Source: Clostridia bacterium (lineage in GTDB: Bacteria; Bacillota_A; Clostridia; Oscillospirales; CAG-272). From it: a stretch of DNA of 20,076 nucleotides. A program made the translations under genes and the position numbers. Under the pieces are notes generated by a model. The model had not been told where the DNA came from. It ran no database searches and saw nothing but the letters and a program-made list of their open reading frames with translations. Shown here piece after piece: positions 13,299-20,076 of this stretch (within the stretch, counting starts at the first letter, position 1; each line of letters starts with the position of its first letter). The stretch is from positions 1 through 20,076 of the forward strand of contig JAFTRQ010000002.1 in assembly GCA_017462125.1 (NCBI GenBank). The letters are read 5' to 3'.

Positions 13299-13337
13299 AA
13301 AAGGCACTGCCCCACATTCGTGTTGGCTGTGCCTTTT
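13299..13337 (+). terminator. Terminator after the HEPN-like gene
   Basis: AAAAGGCAC (13299-13307) pairs with GTGCCTTTT (13329-13337) and an inner GCC/GGC stem; the 3' arm ends in T4 and is followed by pyrimidines. Confidence 0.7.
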
Positions 13338-13390
13338 CTCTACTCCTTATCCACAAAGAACAGGATGGTATTCATATGCCACATAAACAA

Positions 13391-13434
13391 AAAAGACGGC
13401 ACAGCAAACCGTTTCGGGTCTGCTGTGCCGTCTT
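13391..13434 (-). terminator. Terminator of the mobilisation/integration operon
   Basis: Perfect 14-bp arms AAGACGGCACAGCA (13393-13406) and TGCTGTGCCGTCTT (13421-13434); on the minus strand the hairpin is followed by TTTTTTGTTT. It lies directly after the XRE-fusion gene. Confidence 0.9.
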
Positions 13435-13442
13435 CGTTTTGG

Positions 13443-14384
13443 TTAGTTATCTCCGTACCGCTTGGCGATACATTTGGCGCGTTTGATGCTTCGCTTGATA
13501 TCCGTGAGGATCAGCATGACGTCGTTCAGCTCATCAGCTGATAAGCCATCGAGGATGCGCTCGATATCCCGATTGAGCACCGCTGCCGTTCCGGGGGTGT
13601 AGGCTCGTAGGATCCAGTCGGTGGATACCTGCAGTGCCTCGGCGATTTTCATGAGAACGTCTACGCTGAAGTTTCGTTTACCTGCCTCGATATCGCTGAT
13701 GTAGGATCCCGATATTCCGGCGTATTCTGCCAATTCCTCTTGGCTGATTCTCGCTTCCTGACGCGATTTGCGGATACGCTCTCCGATCTCGTGGTAGAGC
13801 TTTTTCTGACAATCTTTCATAGGGTATAGATCTCCTTGTGTATGTATAAAATTTTGGATGACGGATTTGTGCCACTCGGATTTTCTTCGTATGCCGAAGG
13901 CTCTGTCGGTGGCAAGGAATGCGATGAGCTGCACTTTTGGGATGCAGTATGCTCCGTAAAGCTTGACGGCGTACAGCTCTCCCGAATCGATCAGATCGTT
14001 TATGTAGTCGGCGGAGTAGCCCGTGACTGCCGCCACCGCCTTGACCGATAATCTGTCGGGAGCATATGTCAGCATGCATTTCAGATGCTCTATGTATCGA
14101 TCCTGCTCCTCTCCCCGAACCGTGAGATACAGTTCGGGGAGCTCGATTGCAGAGGACACGGGACGTGAGCTGAACCTGCCTTGCGGTATTTCATCTCTCT
14201 TTTCTCGCTTGGAGCGTTCCATATAGATCTCCACGTCTTCGATACGAATAGCGTATTTGTGTGTAGAGGTATTGCGGACACGGCATGGGATGACTCCGTT
14301 CTGAAGCATCCACACCGCCTTGCGTTTGCTCACGTGGAGCATTTTATAGAGCTGTTCCAGCGATATCTCGTTATCGTCCAGCAT
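13443..14384 (-). CDS. Fusion regulator: two excisionase-type HTH domains plus XRE domain
   Basis: The 313-residue protein has three DNA-binding modules. Residues 7-55 (ISLEQLYKMLHVSKRKAVWM...YAIRIEDVEIYM) and 111-158 (LSVKAVAAVTGYSADYINDL...YCIPKVQLIAFL) are MerR/Xis-like winged helices. Residues 199-257 are a Cro/CI-type HTH (ISQEELAEYAGISGSYISDIEAGKRNFSVDVLMKIAEAL). Xis-like domains bend DNA at attachment sites and XRE domains usually repress, so it may couple excision and transcription control. The ATG at 14384 is 3 nt after the integrase stop with GGAGG upstream. An internal ATG (Met189, 13820) has its own AAGGAG, and could yield a free XRE protein. Confidence 0.85.
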   Translation of the reverse strand: MLDDNEISLEQLYKMLHVSKRKAVWMLQNGVIPCRVRNTSTHKYAIRIEDVEIYMERSKREKRDEIPQGRFSSRPVSSAIELPELYLTVRGEEQDRYIEHLKCMLTYAPDRLSVKAVAAVTGYSADYINDLIDSGELYAVKLYGAYCIPKVQLIAFLATDRAFGIRRKSEWHKSVIQNFIHTQGDLYPMKDCQKKLYHEIGERIRKSRQEARISQEELAEYAGISGSYISDIEAGKRNFSVDVLMKIAEALQVSTDWILRAYTPGTAAVLNRDIERILDGLSADELNDVMLILTDIKRSIKRAKCIAKRYGDN

Positions 14385-14387
14385 GGC

Positions 14388-15611
14388 TTATTCCTCCGCT
14401 TCGTCGTCATCATCAAGGCGGAAGAGGTGGGCAAGAGCGACTGCCGCCGTGTTTTTGGCACTCATATCGAGATGCGCGTAAATATCGGCTGTTGTCTTCA
14501 TGCTGCTATGCCCCATCCACATCTGAATCACCTTCATATTATTGTCGGAGGCAAGGAGCAAGGATGCACAGGTGTGGCGAAGATCGTGGAAGCGGATCTT
14601 ACGCATTCCGTATTTGCGGAGGAGGTATGCGAAGTGTGTGGTCACGTAATTGGGTTTGATCAGATCGCCCATAGCGTTGACGCATACCATATTCAAGTAC
14701 TTTGTGGAGTAGGCGTCCTTGAACTGCTGACGGTGGAATTCCTGTCTTGCCTTATGCCTTTTCAGCGCTTCCACCACCATGGGAACCATGGGGATGGTAC
14801 GCCGTGAGGTTTCGTTCTTCATCTCATCGCTGATGATGATCTGGCTTTTTCCGTCCACCAGAATCTCAACCACCTTCTGATGAATGTGGATCTCGTTTTT
14901 CTCAAAGTCTACGTTATCCCAAGTGACGCCGAGCGCTTCGCTTCGTCTGACACCGCAGTAAGCGGCGAGGATGATGGGGATATAAAGCGGATCGTCCTCA
15001 GCCAAAGACTCCAGCGTTTTGACCTCCTCTACCGAGTAGTAGGAGGCTTTATATTTTTTCGCCTTGGGTCTGTCCACGCGCATCAGCGGATTGAATTCAA
15101 AAATCTCCTGCTTGATCGCGTACTGGAACGCGGCATGCAGGAGATTATGATAGTGCAGAACGGTGCATTCGCTGTCGCCCTTGTTGCGAAGCCAATCGTA
15201 GAATTCGTTGACCAGCTTGGGCTTGCAATCGGCAAGAGTGACCTTCTCACCGAAGAACAGCTTGATGTGACCGTTGATGTTCCGCTTGTAAGCAGAATGA
15301 GTGGAGGACTGAATTTTCTTTTGAATGTGGTTCTTGTCGGCCCATTCGTTGAGAAATTCGATCAACGGATAGCAGGAGGGGTCCGTCCACCCCTCGCGCA
15401 ATCTGTATTCTTCTTCCTCAAAGGCACGCATCATCTCACGCTTACGCTTCTCAACAATCGATTTCTTTGCATCGACAGGAAGACCCATGGCCTTCCACTT
15501 GGGTTTGGTTTTCTTCTGAATGGGATCGTAATGAGAGTAGACAAGGTAGAGTCTGCCGTCCTTGGGTTGGATGCTCGCATTCAGAATAAATTCTGTTTTG
15601 GATACTATCAT
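14388..15611 (-). CDS. int: Tyrosine integrase of the mobile element
   Basis: The 407-residue protein has an N-terminal arm-type DNA-binding region (about 1-75, KDGRLYLVYSHYD...KPKWKAMGLP), a SAM-like core-binding domain (about 85-180) and a catalytic domain with Arg222 (CGVRRSEAL), Lys265, His342 and Arg345 (HDLRHTCAS), His368 (MGHSSMKTTADIY) and Tyr378. All catalytic residues are present. It integrates and, with Xis, excises the element. Its ATG overlaps the Xis stop by 4 nt (ATGA), so the two are translationally coupled, unlike the classic order in which int stands alone. The nearby tRNA-Ser is the likely target. Confidence 0.95.
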   Translation of the reverse strand: MIVSKTEFILNASIQPKDGRLYLVYSHYDPIQKKTKPKWKAMGLPVDAKKSIVEKRKREMMRAFEEEEYRLREGWTDPSCYPLIEFLNEWADKNHIQKKIQSSTHSAYKRNINGHIKLFFGEKVTLADCKPKLVNEFYDWLRNKGDSECTVLHYHNLLHAAFQYAIKQEIFEFNPLMRVDRPKAKKYKASYYSVEEVKTLESLAEDDPLYIPIILAAYCGVRRSEALGVTWDNVDFEKNEIHIHQKVVEILVDGKSQIIISDEMKNETSRRTIPMVPMVVEALKRHKARQEFHRQQFKDAYSTKYLNMVCVNAMGDLIKPNYVTTHFAYLLRKYGMRKIRFHDLRHTCASLLLASDNNMKVIQMWMGHSSMKTTADIYAHLDMSAKNTAAVALAHLFRLDDDDEAEE

Positions 15612-15925
15612 AAGCTCATCTCCTTTTCGTTTTCGATATCACACACAATACCACACTTATCTTGACAAGTCCAGTCCTCGGGGTTCGAAGTTACACTTTC
15701 AACACAATTATTTTTGCGAGGAGGCTGGTTTGCACCGGTAAGATAATCGATAACGGCGGTCTTGGCAATACGGTACTCTCTGCCGATCATGACAGAATAG
15801 ACGTCCCCCTTGCGGAGAATCTTGGAGGCGAGTTTGGTGCTTAAGTTAAGAGCGTCAGCAAACTGCTCAAGGCTCATAGCGTCGGGATAGGTTTCAAAAA
15901 GAGTGTATACGTTAGATTTTTTCAT
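15608..15925 (-). CDS. xis: Excisionase-like helix-turn-helix protein
   Basis: The 105-residue protein has an Xis/MerR-type winged helix at about 14-62 (MSLEQFADALNLSTKLASKILRKGDVYSVMIGREYRIAKTAVIDYL, described by its ends) and a Cys-containing tail of unknown role. A frame to 15946 exists, but the ATG at 15925 has GAGG upstream and is chosen. It overlaps int by 4 nt. Position next to the integrase supports excision and directionality control. Confidence 0.85.
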   Translation of the reverse strand: MKKSNVYTLFETYPDAMSLEQFADALNLSTKLASKILRKGDVYSVMIGREYRIAKTAVIDYLTGANQPPRKNNCVESVTSNPEDWTCQDKCGIVCDIENEKEMSL

Positions 15926-15954
15926 AGGGTAATTACCTCGTTTCATAATTATTT

Positions 15955-17406
15955 TTACATAGAAAGAACAGGTCCTGTCTGTCCGTCGCCGTTGTTTTCT
16001 TCGATTGCTTCTTCAGCGTCATGACCTTTATCGTCATGACGGTGGTGCAATTCCAACGCGACTCCGATGGCAGAACCCAAGATTAAACCTGCATTAGAGG
16101 CTGCAAGGCGCACCCTTTCCTCGGCTTCAATTTCTTCGTGCGTTTTGTTTTTATCGCCCACGTTGTAGCTCAGCCCAGCGGAAGCCACCCGTAGCAGACC
16201 GAGAGTGCCAACACCAGAAGGGTTGGGAGTGAGAACGCGAGAAACCGAACCCACCACAGGACATCTTCGCGAATCGCCCGGCGTTCGATTTTTTCCGAGA
16301 GCATCTCGCTCGCTTTCCCAACCTGTTGTGTGTACATCCGATCCATTTTCTCCAGCGTTTTCTTCACTGAAGAATTGGTTTCCTCTGCCGTTTTCTTCAT
16401 CGCCGACAGATATTTTTCTGCCGTTTCGGTCATCAGCTCCTCGGTCAGAGCCTGTCCGTCTATCAGATTTTCCAGCCGACGGATCATGACCGACAGCCGT
16501 TCCCAATCCTCCAGCGTCATCTGTACAATCGGTGTGGGTTCGGGTTGCGGTATCTGTTGTGTTTCGTTGAGCTTCATCAGCTCGTCGAAGGAGAGATCTC
16601 TGTCTGATCTCGAACTCATAAGTCATTACCTCCTTGAGATATTTTTCTTCGGACAGCTTATCGTCGTTGCACTTTCGGTACTTGCCGTCCTTGTATTTGT
16701 CTTCCCGAAAGCAGGTGTAGGTGATGTTTTTTCGTCCGTCCTCCCAGCGTACACCATAGCCGAGACGGAACATGTTTTCAATGAATTCCTCGCGAGTATA
16801 GCTCCACTCCATCGCAATCTTGATGTTGTTTCGCAGACGGAACTTCCAGCTGTTGCCGCGCTTTGCCGGGTAATACTCACGGTTTCCAAGAGAGGAAGCA
16901 CCGTCTTTTTTCTCATACGGAGGCAGAGTTGAGAGCCCGTGCTCCATACAGATGCGGTCGTTTACCTTTCGCAAATGCTTCAGCGTGCCGGGATTCTGCC
17001 TCAGCTTTAGTCCGTTTCCATGGCTCACGGAATTGATGATGATGTGGTTGTGCAGGTGCTTTCTGTCAACGTGAGTGGCGACCAAGACCTCGTGGCCTGC
17101 CCACTCCTTCGCTAACTCCATTCCGATGCGGTTTGCTTCCTCGGGCGTGAGGTCATCGTCGGGATGAAAGGCTTGAACGTAGTGATAGAAATAGATGCCG
17201 CTCTCCTTGCTGTAGAGCACCTTGGTCGCCATGAATTCGTCGTAAACAAATTCGGGATTGCAGTCAAGACCCGAGACGGCACAGAGCCTGTCTTCCTCTC
17301 CGTAGTGGGTTTTGTGAGGCTGAAGGCAATAATTGATGACCTCTTGCATTGAGGACGGCGTGGAGTTCCCACCGATTTTATACTGAACGTACTTGACGAT
17401 TGCCAT
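15955..17406 (-). CDS. mobA: MOBP-type relaxase (MobA/VirD2 family)
   Basis: The 483-residue protein nicks oriT and carries the strand during mobilisation. The N-terminal relaxase domain (about 1-240) shows INYCLQPHKT with candidate nucleophile Tyr26 and the metal-binding motif around THVDRKHLHNHIIIN (His112, His117, His119, His121). From about 263 to 412 the sequence becomes hydrophilic and low in order, exactly where a second gene runs in another frame. The last 70 residues (EEIEAEERVRLAASNAGLILGSAIGVALEL) look structured again. Its ATG shares one base with the mobC stop (TGATG), so translation is coupled. The tail after 16170 could instead be a separate small product, but no good start is seen. 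Confidence 0.9.
   Translation of the reverse strand: MAIVKYVQYKIGGNSTPSSMQEVINYCLQPHKTHYGEEDRLCAVSGLDCNPEFVYDEFMATKVLYSKESGIYFYHYVQAFHPDDDLTPEEANRIGMELAKEWAGHEVLVATHVDRKHLHNHIIINSVSHGNGLKLRQNPGTLKHLRKVNDRICMEHGLSTLPPYEKKDGASSLGNREYYPAKRGNSWKFRLRNNIKIAMEWSYTREEFIENMFRLGYGVRWEDGRKNITYTCFREDKYKDGKYRKCNDDKLSEEKYLKEVMTYEFEIRQRSLLRRADEAQRNTTDTATRTHTDCTDDAGGLGTAVGHDPSAGKSDRRTGSDRGADDRNGRKISVGDEENGRGNQFFSEENAGENGSDVHTTGWESERDALGKNRTPGDSRRCPVVGSVSRVLTPNPSGVGTLGLLRVASAGLSYNVGDKNKTHEEIEAEERVRLAASNAGLILGSAIGVALELHHRHDDKGHDAEEAIEENNGDGQTGPVLSM
16170..16619 (-). CDS. Nested coiled-coil membrane protein inside the relaxase gene
   Basis: This 149-residue frame lies entirely within the relaxase gene on the same strand in a different frame. 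It has a strong SD (AGGAGG at 9 nt before the ATG), a Pro-rich linker (24-31), a long amphipathic helix/coiled coil (about 36-118) and one C-terminal membrane helix (about 122-144, WVRFLAFSLPTLLVLALSVCYGW). This is a natural protein design, whereas the relaxase frame over the same bases is disordered. In plasmid RSF1010 MobB is likewise a membrane-associated mobilisation protein encoded within mobA in another frame, so an analogous role is inferred, with no sequence homology claimed. Confidence 0.75.
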   Translation of the reverse strand: MSSRSDRDLSFDELMKLNETQQIPQPEPTPIVQMTLEDWERLSVMIRRLENLIDGQALTEELMTETAEKYLSAMKKTAEETNSSVKKTLEKMDRMYTQQVGKASEMLSEKIERRAIREDVLWWVRFLAFSLPTLLVLALSVCYGWLPLG

Positions 17407-17726
17407 CAGTTATCACCGTCCTTTGTCCGCGCGATCCGAAAGATCTCGCCGTAGAGAGCGTCCATTGCCGCCCTCGTTTCATACAGATCGACCGTTTTGA
17501 TCTGCCCCATGTTCGATAGCTTTGTGAGCTGATTGAGATTATTTCCGATGCGTTTGAGCTCGGAAAGCAGAGGCTTTAGGTCTTCCAGCACCGTAATTTT
17601 TTTGTTCAAGGCGCAGGTAATCAGATAATTCGTGCGGTCTAGCTTCGCTTTCTTTGCACGTTTATCTATCTCTTGAAGCTCCTTTTCGGTCACTCGAAAA
17701 GGAATTGAAACGTCACGTGTTCTCAA
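17406..17726 (-). CDS. mobC: MobC-like mobilisation protein with TTG start
   Basis: The 106-residue protein has a ribbon-helix-helix N-terminal part (VSIPFRVTEKELQEIDKRAKKAKLDRTNYLI, shown by its ends at 6-36) and the MobC signature LLSELKRIGNNLNQLTKLSN at about 54-73. MobC proteins bind oriT and help the relaxase load and melt the nick region. The first codon is TTG at 17726, 6 nt after AAAGGAG; there is no ATG in a better place. The stop shares one base with the relaxase start. Confidence 0.9.
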   Translation of the reverse strand: MRTRDVSIPFRVTEKELQEIDKRAKKAKLDRTNYLITCALNKKITVLEDLKPLLSELKRIGNNLNQLTKLSNMGQIKTVDLYETRAAMDALYGEIFRIARTKDGDN

Positions 17727-17853
17727 ATGATTCTCCTTTCTGACACGTAAAATTTTGAAGGGGTTGCGGGTCTCCCGCTTTTGTGCGTTTGGCGGATAGC
17801 CATGCGCTCTGCTTCGCCACGGCTAAAGCCGTGTAAAAGTGGAAAGCCGTCAT
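17713..17853 (-). CDS. 46-residue ORF coupled to repA and overlapping mobC
   Basis: This frame starts with an ATG that overlaps the repA stop by 4 nt (ATGA), reads MTAFHFYTALAVAKQSAWLS and continues to EN-T, and its end overlaps mobC by 14 nt. The tight overlaps on both sides favour translation, but the same stretch may be conserved only because it contains oriT, and the peptide itself has no recognised domain. Translation could simply keep ribosomes moving from repA to mobC. Confidence 0.4.
   Translation of the reverse strand: MTAFHFYTALAVAKQSAWLSAKRTKAGDPQPLQNFTCQKGESFENT
17727..17849. other. Candidate oriT region
   Basis: The segment between repA and mobC contains a hairpin CACGGC/GCCGTG and a second inverted repeat GCGGG/CCCGC spaced by 3 nt next to a C-rich patch. 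Mobilizable elements usually carry oriT directly upstream of mobC and the relaxase gene, and this is the only such stretch in the block. The nick site cannot be named from the sequence. Confidence 0.4.
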
Positions 17854-18926
17854 ATCTCCACCCCCTCGTCAGGAACGCAAGGGACGAAAGGGACGGATTC
17901 TTCGAGAGCAGAAGAAACAGAGTCACTTGAGGCACTTGAGTCACCATCCGCAGGGGGAACGTATCTGACCACCACGTACTTCTGTCCGTTGCTCCTCTTG
18001 CTTTCAAAGAAAACACCAAGGTCTTCAAGCTCATAGCGGTGGCGGTTCATCATTTGCTTCAGCCCCTTGGAATTGACCTCTCTGCCGAGATGGCTTGCCA
18101 GCTCTGTGTTGCTTCCGATGAATTCGTTTGCTCCCGTCATGAAATAATAGAGCGAGGTCAGCTCCTTTGGAAGCGTGGTTTCAGGCATGGTCAGACTGTC
18201 TGATAAGAGATTCCAGGTACAGGTGTACTCATCAAGTTCCAGCTGAATCTTGCGGTCACGGATATCTCTGCCCGAAGCATAGAACGTAGCCAGCCGTTCG
18301 ATCCTCTCGTTCTTGTCGAGAACAAAGATGGCATCCACCGCGCCCGAGATACCTGTGCTCCCCGAGAGCTTATTGACGGGGTCCTTATCGTTCATCTTCC
18401 GCAGATGGTGGACGAGCAGAAGGCAGATACCAAGCTCGTCCGCCAGCTCTTTGAGGATGCGGAGCTCGGCATAGTCACCGCCGTAGGAAACGTCGGGCGT
18501 AGGTGTACGGATGAGCTGAAAGGTATCGATGGCAATGAGTGAGATTTCCGGGTGCTGACGCTTGAAATCCCGAAGCCAATCGCAGACACCGCTTTCGATG
18601 GAGGTGCATCCGGTAGCAAAATACATTCCGTCGGGAACGTTGTCCGTGATGGTGTTCAGGCGCTCCTGAATCCGTCTCTCGCCGTCTTCAAGGCAGAGGT
18701 AGAGCACTTGCCCCTTCGTGGTATCAAGCCCCCACAAGGGCGTTCCTTGGGCGACGTGGACGCAGAGATCCAGCACCAGCCACGATTTGCCTACCTTGGG
18801 TGAGCCACCGAGGATGCAGAGCCCTTGGGGCAGTAGTGTGTCGACGCAAAACTTCGTAGGCGGAAGTCTTTTGTCCATAAGTGTTTCACCGTCTATCACG
18901 GTGAGTTTATGGGGATTACCTTGCAT
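17850..18926 (-). CDS. repA: RepA-like AAA/RecA-fold ATPase (replicative helicase type)
   Basis: The 358-residue protein has Walker A GGSPKVGKSW (40-49), Walker B LIAIDTF (130-136), and LLVHHLRK (170-177) typical of the hexameric RepA helicases of the RSF1010 type and related AAA_25 proteins. The C-terminal part (about 240-330) is a winged-helix-like domain, and the last 30 residues are Ser/acidic and disordered. It suggests the excised circle can replicate. The ATG at 18926 has GGAGAG 7 nt upstream; a longer frame to 18968 lacks an SD. The product ends with ATGA overlap into the small ORF before mobC. Confidence 0.85.
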   Translation of the reverse strand: MQGNPHKLTVIDGETLMDKRLPPTKFCVDTLLPQGLCILGGSPKVGKSWLVLDLCVHVAQGTPLWGLDTTKGQVLYLCLEDGERRIQERLNTITDNVPDGMYFATGCTSIESGVCDWLRDFKRQHPEISLIAIDTFQLIRTPTPDVSYGGDYAELRILKELADELGICLLLVHHLRKMNDKDPVNKLSGSTGISGAVDAIFVLDKNERIERLATFYASGRDIRDRKIQLELDEYTCTWNLLSDSLTMPETTLPKELTSLYYFMTGANEFIGSNTELASHLGREVNSKGLKQMMNRHRYELEDLGVFFESKRSNGQKYVVVRYVPPADGDSSASSDSVSSALEESVPFVPCVPDEGVEI

Positions 18927-19266
18927 GAGTAATCTCTCCTTTCTGAATATATTTCTCCGTCGGTGCATATCGCATCTGCCGGAGATAGGCAGATACCAAT
19001 ATTCAGAAGCGGAAGCATACGTCTATCGTGAGAAAGTCCAACAGAGTTCCTCATTCGCAAAAAACCTGTCCGCACGTCGTTCCTATGCTCTTATTCGACC
19101 ACGTATTCGCTGTAGAACGGTTGCTCGCGAAAGCGCTGTTACGCTTCTTTCTCCTTCGCACACACCTTGCGATGTGCTGTCATGGCATATCCGTCCTGCT
19201 TCGTATCCCGAACGTCAGGGTATTCAGTTGAGCAGATACGACTATGCACAAGGTGTATCCGCAGAA

Positions 19267-19296
19267 AAGAAAAAAGCGCATCCCGAGACCGATGCG
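19267..19296 (-). terminator. Second terminator-like hairpin
   Basis: On the minus strand CGCATC and GATGCG (19291-19296/19277-19282) form a 6-bp stem with an 8-nt loop, followed by CTTTTTTCTTTTC. It lies about 85 nt beyond the terminator of the sigma-like gene. Confidence 0.5.
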
Positions 19297-19380
19297 AATT
19301 CCTCTCTATCAATACCCCGACATGAAACTGACGAATTGTTCCTGCGTGTGAAAAATATTTTCGAAATTTTTTTGAGCAAT

Positions 19381-19413
19381 AAAAAAAGCCCCTCGGATTT
19401 TACTCCGAAGGGC
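19381..19413 (-). terminator. Terminator of the sigma-70-like gene
   Basis: Arms at 19388-19397 and 19404-19413 (GCCCCTCGGA and TCCGAAGGGC, one mismatch) are followed on the minus strand by seven U. Confidence 0.9.
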
Positions 19414-19429
19414 GTGAGGTTGTAAGTAT

Positions 19430-20076
19430 TCAGTTGTTGAAGTCGGCACAGAAATCAATGAGTGCTTTCTTCATTTTCTCCATGCGCTTGGTCACTGCGC
19501 TGTGTGATTTGTAGCCGAGACGTTCTGCAATCTCTTGCTGTGTAAATCCTTGCTTGCGCATGAGATAAATTTCTCGGTCTGTGCCGTTTAGCGAATCAAG
19601 GAACTGGTTTTCCAGTATATCGTATTCCTCATCGCTCGTATCAAACATACCGCGCCCTTCTTCAAGGGCGGAAGGATTAGAGGTGGAGAGCTCGTCCAAA
19701 GACAAGGGCTTACCAAGCTTTGTGCGGATGTGATCCCACTTACGGTCGAAATCTATTTTGTCACGGTTCTCGGCAACGTTGGGATTGAAGTCCTCGTGCG
19801 CGCCATTCTTCTTGGCAACTCCAAGTATTTCGGGAACGCTTTGCGACTGCATCATCAGCGACATCATCTCCGTGAGGAACAAGTCGGTAACCTTATCCAC
19901 AACCATTTTGACTTCTTCATCGGTAAGGTCATCCAGGGATTTACCAACCGATGCAGCATAAGCGTTGAAGCCTGTGTTCAAAGGTTCTTCCATCATAGCG
20001 AAGTAGGAGTCGATGATCTGGGTGGTCAGCTCATCATCAAGAAGAATATCTCCCACGGTTCCGGCGATGAGATCCT
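19430..20076 (-). CDS. Sigma-70 region 4-like helix-turn-helix protein, 5' partial
   Basis: The visible 215 residues end in a clear region-4-type HTH: LDSLNGTDREIYLMRKQGFT then QQEIAERLGYKSHSAVTKRM, which binds -35-like DNA in sigma factors and their relatives. The first part is helical and acidic (DDLTDEEVKMVVDKVTDLFL) without a recognised region 2. A GTG at 20056 could start it, but the frame stays open to the window edge (reading DLIAGTVGDILL) with no SD, so the gene very probably begins outside. It may control transcription of the element. Confidence 0.75.
   Translation of the reverse strand, partial: DLIAGTVGDILLDDELTTQIIDSYFAMMEEPLNTGFNAYAASVGKSLDDLTDEEVKMVVDKVTDLFLTEMMSLMMQSQSVPEILGVAKKNGAHEDFNPNVAENRDKIDFDRKWDHIRTKLGKPLSLDELSTSNPSALEEGRGMFDTSDEEYDILENQFLDSLNGTDREIYLMRKQGFTQQEIAERLGYKSHSAVTKRMEKMKKALIDFCADFNN

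Larger units (their letters stand above)
18927..19429. other. About 500-nt gap without a convincing gene
   Basis: No reading frame here has a good SD and a protein-like composition. It contains the terminator at 19381-19413, a second terminator-like hairpin at 19267-19296 and a hairpin ATCTGCC/GGCAGAT at 18974-18980/18988-18994 upstream of repA. No clear sigma-70 promoter for repA was found. It could hold a replication origin, a small RNA or repA control signals; none is proven. Confidence 0.5.
12195..20076. mobile_element. Integrative mobilizable element, partial (right end outside window)
   Basis: A contiguous minus-strand block encodes replication (RepA-like ATPase), mobilisation (MobC, relaxase), excision and integration (Xis-like, tyrosine integrase) and regulation. 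No mating-pore genes are visible, so it would depend on a helper. The integrase end faces the tRNA-Ser gene, the usual geometry for integration into a tRNA 3' end; the left limit at the tRNA is inferred, and the left cargo gene may or may not belong. No second copy of the tRNA 3' end is present up to 20076. Confidence 0.65.

Noticed and set aside
17723..18034. A 103-codon frame across the repA end and mobC start
   Set aside because: It is a shadow of repA's reading frame and conflicts with both neighbours; the 46-codon ORF fits the overlaps better.
18896..19054. A 52-codon minus-strand frame overlapping the repA start
   Set aside because: The SD is poor, the composition is not protein-like, and it overlaps repA's start region; no support beyond being open.
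18718..19425. A 235-codon plus-strand frame upstream of repA
   Set aside because: Half of it is antisense to repA and the rest lies in terminators and non-coding sequence; no SD at the start.
1..20076. A CRISPR array or tandem direct-repeat array
   Set aside because: No regularly spaced direct repeats were seen; the repeats found are inverted pairs or partial tRNA copies.

Overview
The window looks like a chromosomal piece of a gut-type Clostridia bacterium (Firmicutes). The pointers are AGGAGG-type ribosome binding sites, consensus -35/-10 promoters with 17-nt spacers, a YitT-family membrane protein, a SipW-type signal peptide, a DtxR/MntR-like regulator and clostridial-style mobilisation genes. 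A genus cannot be named from the sequence alone. Most genes lie on the minus strand.

Left part (1-7080). A repeat-rich intergenic stretch is followed, reading leftward from 5421, by a likely operon: a DtxR-family metal regulator, TldD (zinc protease with HEAFGH), TldE/PmbA (its non-catalytic partner) and a lipoprotein with a tyrosine-phosphatase domain. A YitT-like membrane protein diverges from it under a perfect consensus promoter. A small single-helix membrane protein and a phage-type AP2-domain protein follow.

Centre (7014-9913). This holds the most interesting system, an apparent phase-variable surface protein. A SipW-type secreted protein with a beta-helix body (7122-8558, minus) has no visible promoter of its own. 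Upstream, two perfect 27-bp inverted repeats (8667-8693 and 8916-8942) flank 222 bp that carry a good promoter pointing away from the gene and into a terminator. A tyrosine recombinase (8979-9818) lies 36 bp away. Inversion would aim the promoter at the surface gene, so the sequenced orientation reads as OFF.

Next (9914-11500) is a three-gene minus-strand operon: alpha/beta hydrolase, a 56-aa small protein and a nitroreductase. From 11572 to 12234 comes a tRNA-Ser(TGA) locus with a consensus promoter, two partial copies of the tRNA 5' half, a three-way-junction palindrome and one intact tRNA.

Right part (12303-20076). This is an integrative mobilizable element, probably inserted at the tRNA-Ser 3' end, with its far end outside the window. 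An AT-rich gene with a HEPN-like Rx4H motif sits between the tRNA and the core. The core is one tightly packed minus-strand operon: RepA-like ATPase, a 46-aa ORF over a possible oriT, MobC, a MOBP-type relaxase with a second gene nested in another frame, an excisionase-like protein, a tyrosine integrase and an Xis-Xis-XRE fusion regulator. A sigma-70 region 4-like gene runs off the right edge.
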